From contig NC_064655.1 in assembly GCF_001723175.1 (NCBI RefSeq), positions 1,736,001 through 1,800,000 on the forward strand: DNA of 64,000 nt. The letters are read 5' to 3'. The notes below the pieces were generated by a model, which saw nothing but the letters and a program-made list of their open reading frames with translations, made no database searches and was not told where the DNA came from. This document shows positions 23,101 to 33,454 of the stretch, one piece after another. The translations under genes were made by a program, and so were the position numbers. This DNA comes from Penicillium oxalicum (Eukaryota > Ascomycota > Eurotiomycetes > Eurotiales > Aspergillaceae). Positions within the stretch are counted from its first letter, which is position 1. Every line of letters starts with the position of its first letter.

Positions 23101-24083
23101 GCTGGACTTGTGACGGACCGTGCTACCGGAGCTACGGCCACCTGTACTTTTCCTGCTGCTCCCGGCATTACTGCGACTATCGCCTCGGGGAGATTTCCCG
23201 GTTTTTGATCGGACCTTAGGGGCGACGATCACCTCGGCGTCGGCTGCGATCTTGGCAAACGGGGAAGTTGCATCCGGGGCGGGAGTCAACGAGGTGACAA
23301 TGATGTTGGCCGTCGAGGTAGGTGAGAGATGTAGTGCAAGCGGATGCAGATGTTCGGCTTGTGCGGTACTGTATGAGGGATTGGGCAACGCACGGATCTG
23401 AGAGAGGAGATTGAGTTCCAAAAAGGTGGCGTGGAGTTCAATGACTAAGGGGGCACGAGAGTGAGTGAGTCAGTTATATGGCGCTGGCACATTTCAGCAA
23501 AAGGCTTCACTTACTCTCCCAATCCTCTGGAGTCAAAGGCTCAATGTTGATGGTGTGCGCAACTGGTGGATCGAGGTGCACTAGCAGACCGACCTGTAAG
23601 GAGTCAGTTTACCCCACGCGACAATGCGGACGATGTGTGGGGAGGGGGGGGGGGGGGGGAAGATGTCTTTGCCTTTTGTCCCTCGGTCAGTCCAAGAAGC
23701 CGTCCAAACGTTGTATCGAGCTCGACGGTGGAAATCTCTTGCTCTCTAGAGAAGCCACCATTCATTCCTTCCCGGCCTACTACCGGCGCAAGCTTTCGCT
23801 TGCTCGGCATGCCTGTCCAGCCCAAAAAGCATGACCGCTGCGGCGGAGCGCCATTGACCTTGCCTGAAGGAGCCTTGTATTGCAGCTCGATAATGACATT
23901 TTGTGCAGGCTACAGTATTCAGGAAAATTAGCTCAACCTTTCACGTCGTCCGATCCAAGCTCGGTAACTCACAGTGTTAGCATTGACCAACAAAGCAACC
24001 ACTGACGGCGGTAAATTGACGAGACAATTTTTGAGAGGGATCAGCGCAACTTCCGCCGTGGTGGAAGGCTTCTTGGGCGCCAT
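20197..24083 (-). CDS. PEX1: Peroxisomal biogenesis factor 1, AAA+ ATPase
   Basis: With Pex6 it forms the ATP-driven motor that pulls ubiquitinated Pex5 receptor from the peroxisome membrane. Four exons, 24083-23973, 23909-23673, 23593-23515 and 23444-20197, give 1224 residues, normal for fungi. The start MAPKKPSTTAEVALIPLKNC leads into the N-terminal double-psi-barrel and beta domain (NVIIELQYKAP, then INIEPLTPEDWE joined to IIELHATFLELN). A Ser/Arg-rich insert follows. D1 has Walker A GGLGAGKT near residue 560 and a Walker B with ILDDLDKLC. D2 has GYPGCGKT near 885, FFDEFDSIAPKRG near 940 and RPDLIDPALLRPGRLD. The better conserved D2 motifs fit PEX1, where D2 does most hydrolysis. Intron 2 is unusual: its donor is GC rather than GT (AAG|GCAAAG at 23672-23671) and it contains a 16-C run. 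It is divergent from MCM7, with 494 bp between starts. Confidence 0.95.
23644..23659. repeat. G16/C16 homopolymer in PEX1 intron 2
   Basis: Sixteen G on the plus strand, so sixteen C in the transcript, inside the GC-AG intron. It can act as a long polypyrimidine tract, and its length is likely to be unreliable in the assembly. Confidence 0.85.
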
Positions 24084-24577
24084 TGATGCAGCGTTGATCG
24101 CCTTTCTGGGAGCGACAGAAAGCACGGAAGAGACGTAAAGATCTCAAGAGTGGGATGTTCGGCCGCATGAGCGAAAGTCCTCCCCCCGGACTGTATCTCT
24201 CTTGGTCTCCGCAGTCCACACCCGCCGGGCCACTAGCGTCGACCAACTCCGGGCAGCCGAGGCTAAGTGACCGGTCAGCTGACTCTCGGCGGTCGGCCCT
24301 GACCGAATGGCCGGAAAGATGGAGAAACTGATCTACCGAAGGGGGTTGCTGGCGGCGCTACACGTGGATCGTGCAACTTCTCCCAAAGAAGTTAGCGGCA
24401 TACTCGGCGCGTCTTTTCGTGTTGCGCGTCTCGCTCCACGGGCCAGCAAACGCAGATTCTCAGAAGGGAGGGGGGGGCTTGGCTCGGACCTTTCCGTCCT
24501 CGTAGCTGCCCCGTCTCAACAAACCTTTACGCTCATTTGGAACAAGTCGAGCGCAACCTCGTGCACCCCACTCCAGC
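24084..24577. promoter_or_regulatory. Divergent PEX1 / MCM7 promoter region
   Basis: A 494-bp gap between two divergent start codons must hold both promoters. Two GCGCGTC copies, at 24407-24413 and 24424-24430, resemble half of the ACGCGT cell-cycle box bound by MBF-type factors in yeasts. MCM genes are classic G1/S targets, so this is a reasonable but untested link. A CACGTG E-box lies at 24361-24366. Confidence 0.45.
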
Positions 24578-27201
24578 ATGGCTTTGCTACAGTATCAGGC
24601 GCCGGTCGATTATGCCGCGCAATTAGACGGGTTCAAGGATTTCTTGCAGCATTTCAAGACCCTCCAGTCGACCTCCGAAGCTGCTGCGACCGAAGCATTG
24701 GAGGATCTAAACATTGACGGGAATCGATCCAGTGATGAATACGACTTCATGGACGATGTCGAGGATGAGAGAACAGAGACACGGGGAGCGACGAGGCGCC
24801 GGGAGCCGAAGCTCAAGTACATGCAAATTCTGCAGGACATCGCCAATCGCGAAGCATCGAACATTGTCATTGAGCTTGACGATCTGGATGTCGTGAGTGC
24901 GCCACACTGTTACAATTGCCGGTGAAAGGGGACTAATTTCTAACGATCCCCACATAGTACGAGAAAACCTTGACAGAGGAGATGCAGCAAAGCTTGAAGC
25001 TGGTTGACTCTATCCAAAAGAATACGAAGCGGTATATCGATGTCTTCTCACAAGCTGTGGATGCTGTCATGCCCAAAGAGACCAAGGAGATTACGTATGT
25101 CCTCCAGTCTGTGCTTTTCAAGTGCGACCTTGATAACTAACAATCTCCATAGGTTCAAAGATGACGTGCTGGATGTGATCATGTCTCAGCGCGAGAAGCG
25201 CAACGAAACGCAACAGATGCAGTCGGAAGCTGATATGGATGCCGCGCCTATTGCTTCCCTATTCCCGCCTGAGTTGACTCGACGATACACGCTCAACTTC
25301 AAGCCTCTCACAGCGTCGGGCTCTAGCAGTGACCGCGCTGGCAAAGCATTGGCCGTGCGAAACGTGCGTGGTGAGCATCTTGGCACACTGATCACCGTAC
25401 GCGGCATCACCACCCGTGTGTCCGATGTCAAGCCTGCCGTTCAAATCAACGCATACACTTGTGATGTCTGCGGCTGTGAAGTCTTCCAGCCCGTGACGAC
25501 GAAGCAGTTCATGCCTTTATCGGAGTGTCTCTCGGAGGACTGCAAGAAGAACAACACCAAGGGCCAGCTGTTTTTGTCGACCCGAGCGTCCAAATTCGTT
25601 CCTTTCCAGGAAGTCAAGATTCAAGAAATGGCTGATCAGGTGCCTGTGGGACACATCCCTCGCACTATGACTGTTCACTGCCACGGAGCGCAAACCCGCC
25701 AGTTGAACCCTGGAGATGTGGTGGACATCGCTGGCATCTTCTTGCCTACTCCGTACACTGGCTTCCGTGCTATCCGTGCCGGTCTCTTGACAGACACATA
25801 CCTGGAAGCTCAAAACATCACGCAGCATAAGAAGGCCTATAATGAGATCGGCATGGATGCCCGGACTTTGCGGAAGATTGAGCAGTACCAAAACTCCGGC
25901 AACATGTACGAGTACCTCTCGCGCTCGATCGCCCCCGAAATCTTTGGGCATCTTGACGTCAAGAAGGCACTGTTGCTCCTGCTGATTGGCGGTGTTACCA
26001 AAGAGATGGGCGATGGCATGCATATTCGTGGTGATATCAACATCTGCTTGATGGGTGACCCTGGTGTTGCCAAATCCCAGTTGCTTCGATACATCACCAA
26101 AGTTGCCCCTCGTGGTGTTTACACGACCGGACGTGGAAGCAGTGGTGTCGGTTTGACTGCCGCTGTGATGAGAGACCCTGTCACCGATGAGATGATGCTG
26201 GAAGGTGGTGCCTTGGTTCTCGCTGATAACGGTATTTGCTGCATTGACGAGTTCGACAAGATGGATGATTCCGACCGAACTGCCATTCACGAGGTCATGG
26301 AGCAACAGACCATCTCCATCTCCAAAGCCGGTATTACTACCACCCTTAATGCACGAACCTCGATCCTTGCTGCCGCCAACCCGTTGTATGGTCGCTATAA
26401 CCCTCGTATTTCGCCCGTCGAAAATATCAATCTCCCCGCCGCCCTTCTCTCTCGATTCGACGTCATGTTCCTCCTGCTGGACACTCCGTCCCGTGAGGTG
26501 GATGAGGAGCTTGCCAATCATGTTACTTACGTTCACATGCACAACAAGCACCCTGAGACCGAAGACGCAGGCGTCATGTTCACCCCTCATGAGGTCCGTC
26601 AATATATCGCCAAGGCCCGGACTTACCGCCCCGTGGTTCCCACAAGTGTCTCCGACTACATGGTCGGCGCTTATGTTGCCATGCGAAAGCGCCAAAAGAA
26701 GGATGAGGCTCGCAAGCAGCAATTCTCCCATGTCACCCCGCGTACTTTGTTGGGTATTGTGCGTCTGTCACAGGCTTTGGCTCGCCTGCGCTTCAGCGAG
26801 GAGGTGGTGCGCGAAGACGTTGACGAAGCGCTTCGTCTCATCGAGGTCAGCAAGGCCTCCCTGTACAATGATGGCGAGTCCGGTGCCGATCATACCCCCA
26901 GCAGCAAGATTTACACTCTGATTCGCACTTTGCGGGAGAGTGGTGCTGCCGCCATCGGTGATGACGAGGACAACGCGCTCAGCGTGAGACGTATTCGCGA
27001 GCGTGTCTTGGCGAAGGGGTTCACCGAAGACCAACTCACCACCACCCTTCAGGAATATTCCGAGTTGAATGTATGTTCCCCCTGTTCCTTGCATCCTGAT
27101 GGGAACAAATTTGCTAATTTCATATTCTCCAGGTGTGGCAAATCGTTGGAAATGGCTCCCGCCTGGTGTTCTTTGACGGGGATGATGAGATGCACGGCTA
27201 A
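24578..27201 (+). CDS. MCM7: DNA replication licensing factor MCM7
   Basis: Subunit of the MCM2-7 helicase loaded on origins in G1 and activated in S phase. Exons 24578-24892, 24958-25094, 25153-27070 and 27133-27201 give 812 residues, the usual fungal MCM7 size. The N-terminal domain carries a C4 zinc finger near residue 254 (CDVCGC, then SECLSEDC). The AAA+ core has Walker A GDPGVAKS near 452, the [12 protein letters not shown] segment, Walker [10 protein letters not shown] near 514, the sensor block [18 protein letters not shown] and the arginine-finger block SRFDVMF near 583. The wording [10 protein letters not shown] and [20 protein letters not shown] is typical of MCM7 rather than other MCM paralogues. 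A winged-helix tail ends [16 protein letters not shown] across the last intron. All four exon joins keep phase. Confidence 0.97.
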
Positions 27202-27709
27202 TGTAGTGGTTATATTTGTATTACATTTTCCTTCCCTTCGCCTTGAGGGCAACGGAGCCCTTTGCGTGATTTTGAGATGCATCTGGTGGACCTGGTAGAG
27301 TCCAAGGCCAACAAGGGTGTTAAGGCGTCTGATTTTGGACTCTTTATGCGAATGGGCTAGAACTTTGCACACGAGAAGTGCACTTGGACAGTCAAATAAT
27401 TGATCTCCGAAGTTTTCTTTTTCCAATCTGCTAGACTGAATTCTGATTACGTTGACACTCTGCAAGGCCCTTCAGCCAACTGAAATAAGAGTGTGTTATT
27501 GTCAACTATATGATCGCATCCAGAGTATGAAACAATCTTCCTCGCCCATTCCTACCATCAAACCGACGTCTGAGCATCCCAATAGTTCTCCCCGTCTCCC
27601 CTGTCACATGTATACCCACCACATCCTCATCGGGTAGGTTTCTCTTCGATTGGCACATATAATTGTCCTCCTAGACCCATGTCAATTGAGCATGAATGCA
27701 GCGAAGGTC
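27202..27709. other. Convergent 3' region, no gene seen
   Basis: Untranslated sequence between the convergent ends of MCM7 and the secreted protein gene. Confidence 0.5.
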
Positions 27710-28060
27710 CTAAACGACGCAGCTGTCATACTTGCGAACCTCGCGGCAGAGGTCCGCCGGAGCCGCATATGGATTGTCGCAAAGAGTGTTGCACACAGTC
27801 TTCTCCGGCACAAAGACCAGGAACTCGTAATTGGGCATGTTCAGGCGGAATTGGCTCTGGACATCATTGTTCCTCTCCGAGGCTTTAAAGCCGGCCCGAC
27901 ATGCGCAGTGGAAGGCTTTTCCCGTGTTGATACACGAGGTGGTCACGTCGCAGCTGTTTTGACCCGAGAGCGGGTTGCAGGTTCCGCATTTGGGGGACAC
28001 AGGGCTGGTAAGAGCCATCGTGGCCGTAGTGATGAGGATCGCCAGTGTAGAGAAGTACAT
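27710..28060 (-). CDS. Small secreted cysteine-rich protein, 116 aa
   Basis: Single exon. The start at 28060 gives MYFSTLAILITTATMALTSP, a clean signal peptide with likely cleavage near residues 18-22. A frame-compatible upstream start at 28108 would bury the signal sequence and is less likely. The mature part of ~95 residues has ten cysteines: KCGTC, NSCDVTTSC, FHCACRAG, VCNTLC, then single C in ADLC and DSC. The CXC and CXXC spacing resembles an EGF-like or similar disulfide fold. No enzyme motif is present. Size, signal peptide and cysteine count are those of fungal secreted effectors or antimicrobial-like proteins; the actual role is unknown. A TATAAA box lies 135 bp upstream of the ATG on the same strand. 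Confidence 0.75.
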   Translation of the reverse strand: MYFSTLAILITTATMALTSPVSPKCGTCNPLSGQNSCDVTTSCINTGKAFHCACRAGFKASERNNDVQSQFRLNMPNYEFLVFVPEKTVCNTLCDNPYAAPADLCREVRKYDSCVV

Positions 28061-28194
28061 GATGACTGATGTTTGGATCTCGGTGGGATGGTGAATGGCT
28101 TTGCTCAAAGTAAGTTTGCGTCGTACTCGATTGGGGAGAGACGGGCGGATGAGTTTGATGGAGACGGTCGGACTTGTGGAGGAATGTTGAGGGC

Positions 28195-28200
28195 TTTATA
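28195..28200 (-). promoter_or_regulatory. TATA-like box of the secreted protein gene
   Basis: TATAAA on the minus strand, 135 bp upstream of the start codon at 28060, a normal distance for a fungal gene with a short leader. Confidence 0.4.
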
Positions 28201-29646
28201 CTTGTGCTTCCGAGGCATGATTGCGTCTGTTGGATGTGAGATTTGGGATTTCCCAAGAATAGACCAGCTCGTCAACATGCTTGCCGATGCCTCTCTTCCA
28301 CGGTTAGCAAACTCGTCAAAGCTGGGCTCCTTGAGATCTGCCCTACTGGAAGAACATGAACGCATCATTTTCGGGCTGAGAGAATGCAGGGTATGTGGTG
28401 TAGCTTTCCCATGAGACACGCCATGTCCGCTTCAGCTTCCGTTCTTTTCCTCCAGGCTGGCAACCATCCAGCCTCGAGCGGGGCGCAGATACGAGGACCG
28501 GAATACGACCTCTAAGACATCACCAATGTCCTTCTGGATGACAGATACCGATCACCGTTCACTTTGAATGAGAATAATCATGTGGACTGCTCAAATCTTG
28601 TCAGTCAGACTGCCTGTGGCCGGGCTGCACTCCCGCGGGGAATCTTGTCTTGGATGAACCGTGGACATTGGTAGTCAGCCTCATGGTGGGTGGCCCAACG
28701 ACGACGTCCAGCTATTTTTGTTTGTCCAGAAAAAGTATCGAAACGGCACGGTTTGGATCACTTGACTTGGCACGTGGCAGCAGCTTATACCGCCTCGAGT
28801 ACCTTTTCCATCAGGTTGTCATTGGGTTTGTTTTACACCGTGGCTGGGCATTCGTGTCTTTGTGTCTTTGGACAAAGCAAGGCTGAGATGTATACTCTGG
28901 AACTTTGAAATAATGACAGGTTAATATTAGCTGAGGCATAGGTAGTGAGACCAGGCTAAATGAGGTAAGAAGAGGACTAAATCACTGGGCTGAATGGACG
29001 GGGCGGCAGCTCTTAGAAGACTGGATGCTCATATGATACATTGAATCCAAAAAGCTGCTATTGATATCCTATTTCAGCTGTTCATGTCTCAATTGTCTTT
29101 TTCAATGCGTAAGCTATGAGATATTGAAGAAGGAGTGACCAAACTATTCCTCAAGACGCGATATTCGATGTATAGGAGGGGTTTCCGCTACGGCTGAGAG
29201 AAGATTGTCACAAGAAGTACGCCATTTCTGGGAAACCCATCCATGCAGCAGTGCATTGACCTGACCGATCGGCGAGTACATGTCTCACATCTGGAGATTT
29301 TGCGCAGGTCTGCACTTTGCCTGGGTCTCTCAACCACGTAGACGCAAGTGGCCAGGCAACTGTCTTATCTTACGGTTCACCATAACCACTGCGGGCTTGT
29401 GCGATGAAGAGACATGGCCGATCCGGTCCTCGAGACTATCTCATTGTTGTGTGTCAAGCTCTCAATTTCAACAACGAGATAGTTTGTAGCGGTTATGTAC
29501 AACCATCATACTGCCATATATCATAGGTTCTTCTTTCCATCACTTTCCTCGGCTTGAGCTGTACAGATATTTCTAAAACACTCGTCACATAAGACACTTC
29601 ATATTTAGACCATAGGCGACGATGTCACTGCCTGCTCAAGTCTGAC
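28201..29646. other. Spacer, 1.4 kb, no gene seen
   Basis: Between the promoter of the secreted protein gene and the 3' end of the hydratase-repair gene. Open frames are short and unsupported. Confidence 0.5.
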
Positions 29647-31073
29647 TCAAAGGTGCGTCTTCGAGCCCTCGGGCTCGCCAATCAGCGACAAAAAGCTAGG
29701 GTGAACCTCCTCTGTCAAATCACTGGCTTGCAGACTGCGGCCCTTCTTTTCAAAGGCCCGACGTGAGCACTCGCGCGTAATGGAGCTTCCTGCCCACGCG
29801 GCGAGTAGCAAGGTTGTCGCTGGGGACATGCGCTTGCCTTCTGTCTCGAGCTCAGACTGAACATCCTCCTTGTTCTGCGCGTCCTGGTCATTGTCTTTCT
29901 CGCCTGAATCCCACAGCTTGTTGTGATAAGCTGCTCGCCAGGCCAACATTGTCCCCAAAGATCCCGTCAACGTGTCGCCTTGACCACCACTGCGCTTCAA
30001 ACCTCCCTGAACGCTCGAAATGAGACTGGTAACCCCGTTGGAGATGACATCATGGGGTCCTTTCTGGATGATTGTCACACCGCCCAAAGCCCTTGAAAGC
30101 TGCTCACAGGCGTCCGACTCTTTGCTGATTTTCTCATCCTCGCTAGTCTTGGTATCGAGCTCTGCTTGGCTGCTCACCTGGACCCCCAACGCCTTGGCAA
30201 GACGTCCGAACTCAACAACATTAGGTGTCAGAATGCATTCTTTGTATCCTTTGATCAGTTCTGGATCTTGCGTGACAATGAGCAGCCCATCTGCATCGAG
30301 GACAAACGGAATAGACTGCTTTCGAGCTTCTTTGATGACCTCAGCAACAACCTGCAGTGTGACTCCATCGCGTCCGAGACCTGGACCAATGACCAGAGCA
30401 TGTAAGCGCGAGAGCATGGCGATGATGGGTCCCGCTAGCTCTGAGGCATCAATGGACTTGGGATCCTTGACAGAGTCTGAGCTCGGAAGAATGGGGTGAA
30501 CCATCAGGTTTGGTGAGTATGATTTGACAACCTGGTTTGGGCGACGTCAATTTTTCCGCCCTCGTTTGGCGCGCACGCAAGGTAGGCCGGCAATGAGAGC
30601 TTACAGGTGCAGCGGAGCGTTCACAGAGAACATGGCTCTGACGGACATCAGTACTTTAGTCACAGTGGTACAATCTCCAGAATAGAATCATACCATATCA
30701 CAGCCTGCAGTTCAGATTAGCTTACAGACACACAGTCTCGTATCGAAACCACCAAGTGTACATACCTAGTTTGGCCGAAGCCATCGCAGAGAAATAGGGA
30801 GCGCCGGTATAACTTGATCTTTTTAGTCCACCCAATCTGTCTTCAAACATCAGAAGCAACCTACTCAGCACATCCTCCGATGACCGCAACTCGCCCAAGC
30901 TGACCTGAGGCGCTATCAGTCTCCGTTCGGTACAGCTAGAATAGAAGATACCAGAGCATGTCCGGCGCATGTCTCTTACCTTTATGGAACTTCTCCAGCA
31001 TCGGCGGCACCATCCTGCGGACTTTGCCGAACAAGATTTTGGATGATGTTGAAACATGGTGAATGGACTCCAT
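29647..31073 (-). CDS. ATP-dependent NAD(P)H-hydrate dehydratase
   Basis: Repairs hydrated NADH and NADPH (S-form) back to the active cofactor using ATP. It belongs to the YjeF C-terminal/CARKD branch of the ribokinase-like fold. Six exons: 31073-30980, 30904-30865, 30818-30766, 30704-30694, 30637-30605 and 30531-29647, totalling 371 residues in one frame. The start MESIHHVSTSSKILFGKVRR is followed by GQLGRVAVIGG, SYTGAPYFSAMASAKLG, CDM, SHVLCERSAAP and SYSPNLMVHPILPSS, the family's N-terminal order. Later motifs are ALVIGPGLGRDG, FVLDADGLL, ILTPNVVEF, IIQKG and the catalytic GGLKRSGGQGDTLTG. Exon 4 is only 11 nt (GC TGT GAT ATG) and exon 5 only 33 nt. An Asp/Glu/Lys-rich loop follows the catalytic motif. 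The start MESIHHVST is not clearly an organelle signal. Position in the family is secure; the localisation is open. Confidence 0.93.
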
Positions 31074-31614
31074 ATTGAATTTGTTGCTCATGAAAGATAA
31101 TTGATAACTTTGCAAATCGCGAAGTCGTGGACTTGCAAGTAGACAAGAAATAGGACAACCGGATAAGCGGGTGATGTCACAATTAGCTGGTGGGGCTCAC
31201 CAGTTGAGAGTCCTGTTTACGGTCACGTCGGAGGATCTACGGGCAGTACCATCAGACAATTACATAAATTCCATCGTTGTCCAACACGGTGGATCCTGGG
31301 AAATGAGAGGTCACAGGTTCGAGTCCGACAACAACTCCGGTCGCGCTGGTGAAGACCGCACACCAACTACAAAGTAAAAAAAAAAGAGATGTTGCCTGTG
31401 AGATGAACCTGTTCATTAATGAACCAAAGCAAACGCTCATCTGGTATTGATCCAACGCCCGCTAGATAGCAACTATGAAAACAAAAAATGCTCCCCGGTG
31501 TAAAAGGTGATTCAAGACAAAAAACGCTCAAGATGCTCCTTCCATAGGGTGACGAGAAAACCTCTGTCTCTTGACAAATGAAAATATGAATAGTCGCGTG
31601 TTGAACAGGGGTGA
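31074..31614. other. Spacer with tRNA-like element
   Basis: About 540 bp between two minus-strand genes. It holds the promoter of the hydrate dehydratase gene and the tRNA-like element listed separately. Confidence 0.5.
31276..31385 (+). other. tRNA-like relic with A tail (possible SINE)
   Basis: A perfect pol III B box GGTTCGAGTCC lies at 31316-31326. A weak A-box-like stretch (TTGTCCAACACGG) lies upstream, and a 6-bp end pairing GTTGTC (31276-31281) with GACAAC (31327-31332) resembles an acceptor stem. The T stem does not pair, so it is not a working tRNA. About 45 bp later there is a run of ten A at 31376-31385. A tRNA-derived head plus unrelated body plus A tail is the build of a short interspersed element. 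No target-site duplication was recognised. It may equally be a decayed tRNA gene. Confidence 0.35.
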
Positions 31615-32783
31615 TTATCGCCTATTGCGAGATGCCAGAGCTTCGAGTTTCTTCTGGCGCTCCATCTTCGCCTTCTTCGCCAGCATTTCCATCCGCATCT
31701 CTTCTTCATCTTCCTTCCGAGCATACTTCAATGCTGCATCCTCTTCCTCTCGCACGTCGTCAAAGCCGGCCTCCATATCAGATGACGCATCCGAATAGTA
31801 ATCGTCATACTCTCCATAGCCGCCGTAATCACCCTCGTCTTCTTCGTCTGTTGCGAGGTATTCGTCCATCCGACGCTTCGCCGGCCGGCGCTCAGCGCTG
31901 CTTCGCTGAGATTGCCGACCCGCTGTTCCACGGTATGTGGACGGCTCCGGAGTTTGAGCGGGCTTGGCAGTTCCTTTGTACGACAGCGGTTCGGGTGTTC
32001 GACGCTTGACTGCGGCGCTGCTGGACGAAGCGGCAGGTGCCGCGCGCTTTCCAGAGCGTGCAGCCTTTGCTTGCGCCTTAGCCTCTTCAAGCCGTCTTTT
32101 GCGCTCCAGCTTGCTCAGCCTCTCCTTTTGTACTTTCTGATGGCGAAGCGTGCCGATCTGAGCGGGAACTTTGTCCTGGATGGCTTTTGCCTGTTGCATG
32201 AGGGCTGCGAAGGAGCCCTTTGGTGGTGGCTTGGACGAGGTCGGAGCCACCTTAGCCACTGTTGGCTTCGGTGCAGCTGCTGTGGCCGGCGTCGGTTTGG
32301 AGACAGGAGGCTTTGCGACTACTGGCTTTGCGATGGTCGGCTTCGCAGGCGCTGTTTTCATGGAGGTACCTGAACTGGACGTGGCTGTGTTGCTCCTCGC
32401 GATTACCCTGGGGGTGGGACCATTATTGACCGAGTTAGTATTGGAGATGGATGTATTGGGCTTTGGCGTGGTAGACGAAGCCCCAGGCAGGCTCGGAAGG
32501 ATCTTGTTCGGTGGCGGATTCACGGGTTTCGACGGTCGAGAAAGCTGATCGTCGGCTTTTCGCTTGATTCCAGAACTGCTGGAGCTGGTTACCTGAGACA
32601 TCTGAGTTCCAGCCACTCTCCGGTTGTCCCTCTGAGCTGGAACGGATGTGCTCGGGGCAGTAGATGGAGCAGAGAGCGGAACCGGCTTGCCAGTCTCAAG
32701 AGATGTAAGAACGGAGTCGAGGAACTGTGAGAGGTTAGAGATTCTGGCTGCAGCTCTCTGGTTTGGGGTCGACATACACTCAT
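31615..32783 (-). CDS. SPT2: SPT2-like chromatin protein
   Basis: SPT2 is a histone H3-H4 binding protein that travels with transcription and helps keep nucleosomes in place. Two exons: 32783-32778 (six nucleotides, ATGAGT) and 32724-31615, separated by a 53-nt intron with GTATGT donor and CACAG acceptor. This gives 371 residues starting MSFLDSVLTSLETGKPVP, the family start as I know it. Without the intron the frame would begin MSTPNQRAAARISNLSQ, which lacks that start. The middle is Ser/Pro/Lys-rich and disordered (PKP, SKP and AKP repeats). A basic helix QKVQKERLSKLERKRRLEEA follows. The C-terminal SPT2 domain has DEYLATDEEDEGDY, YYSDASSDMEAGFDDV and a charged helix ending KLEALASRNRR. Confidence 0.93.
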
Positions 32784-32853
32784 TTTGAGAGCTTAAGGTG
32801 AGATCAACGCGTGCAGGAATATGCTTGGAATGTTGTGAGATGTAAGAGCCCAG

Positions 32854-33078
32854 TTACCGTCGGTGGTTGGTTCGACTTTGTAACTTCATGACTCCGAGCG
32901 AAACACCGCCAAGGGTCTGAGCAATAAGAGGCGCCGGAGCGGGAGGGCAAAAATGATGTACTGTTTTGCTTTCAGATGGCGTGAGCGCGTAGGTATACGC
33001 GGAAGAACTTCTTGCAGCACCGCCTAGCAGACGACAGCGTTGAAGCGGGGATAGGATGGGGTTTGCTTTGGACATCAT
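32854..33078 (-). CDS. Possible small protein, 74 aa
   Basis: A short frame opening with two Met codons, basic and Ser-rich at the N terminus (QRCRLLGGAARSSSAYTYAL). It continues HHFCPPAPAPLIAQTLGGVS and ends LGVMKLQSRTNHRR. The start could be a mitochondrial presequence, and the middle has a short hydrophobic stretch. It lies in the ~670-bp gap between SPT2 (same strand) and ribosomal P2 (divergent), with a CACGTG box at 33101-33106 just upstream. I do not recognise a family. It may be a real small mitochondrial protein or chance. Confidence 0.3.
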   Translation of the reverse strand: MMSKANPILSPLQRCRLLGGAARSSSAYTYALTPSESKTVHHFCPPAPAPLIAQTLGGVSLGVMKLQSRTNHRR

Positions 33079-33454
33079 GCCCGCCGATATGGCTACATGT
33101 CACGTGATTAGCTCATGCGCCACACTCGCTTAGATTTTCTGCCGAGCGGTGACTCAGCCACAGCAGCCGTAGCGCACTTTTCCCACGAACTTGGTGCACC
33201 ACGACTACTTTTTGATCCTCAACCATCGCCAGAACTCGACGTTGCAGTCTCCGCCCAACTTGCGGTTAAATCGATTGTTTCTCAGTTCCCATTAAGAACA
33301 TTCAAAGTATGTTGCGCATCGTTACAAATCTCGCTTTTGGAAACAACATCGGCACCATCAGCCACTGGGTTGTGCGCGCGCTGTTGCGCATTCAATTTTC
33401 CATTTGAAGATCTCCGCTAACATCGAATTTTTCTTTCCTCAAAAGTAAATCAAA
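33079..33454. promoter_or_regulatory. Ribosomal P2 upstream region
   Basis: Contains the CACGTG box at 33101-33106 and a leader with a possible intron (a GTATGT at about 33307). No coding frame is supported. Confidence 0.35.

Noticed and set aside
25517..26731. 404-codon antisense frame inside MCM7
   Set aside because: Mirror of codon bias in MCM7; it has no independent motif.
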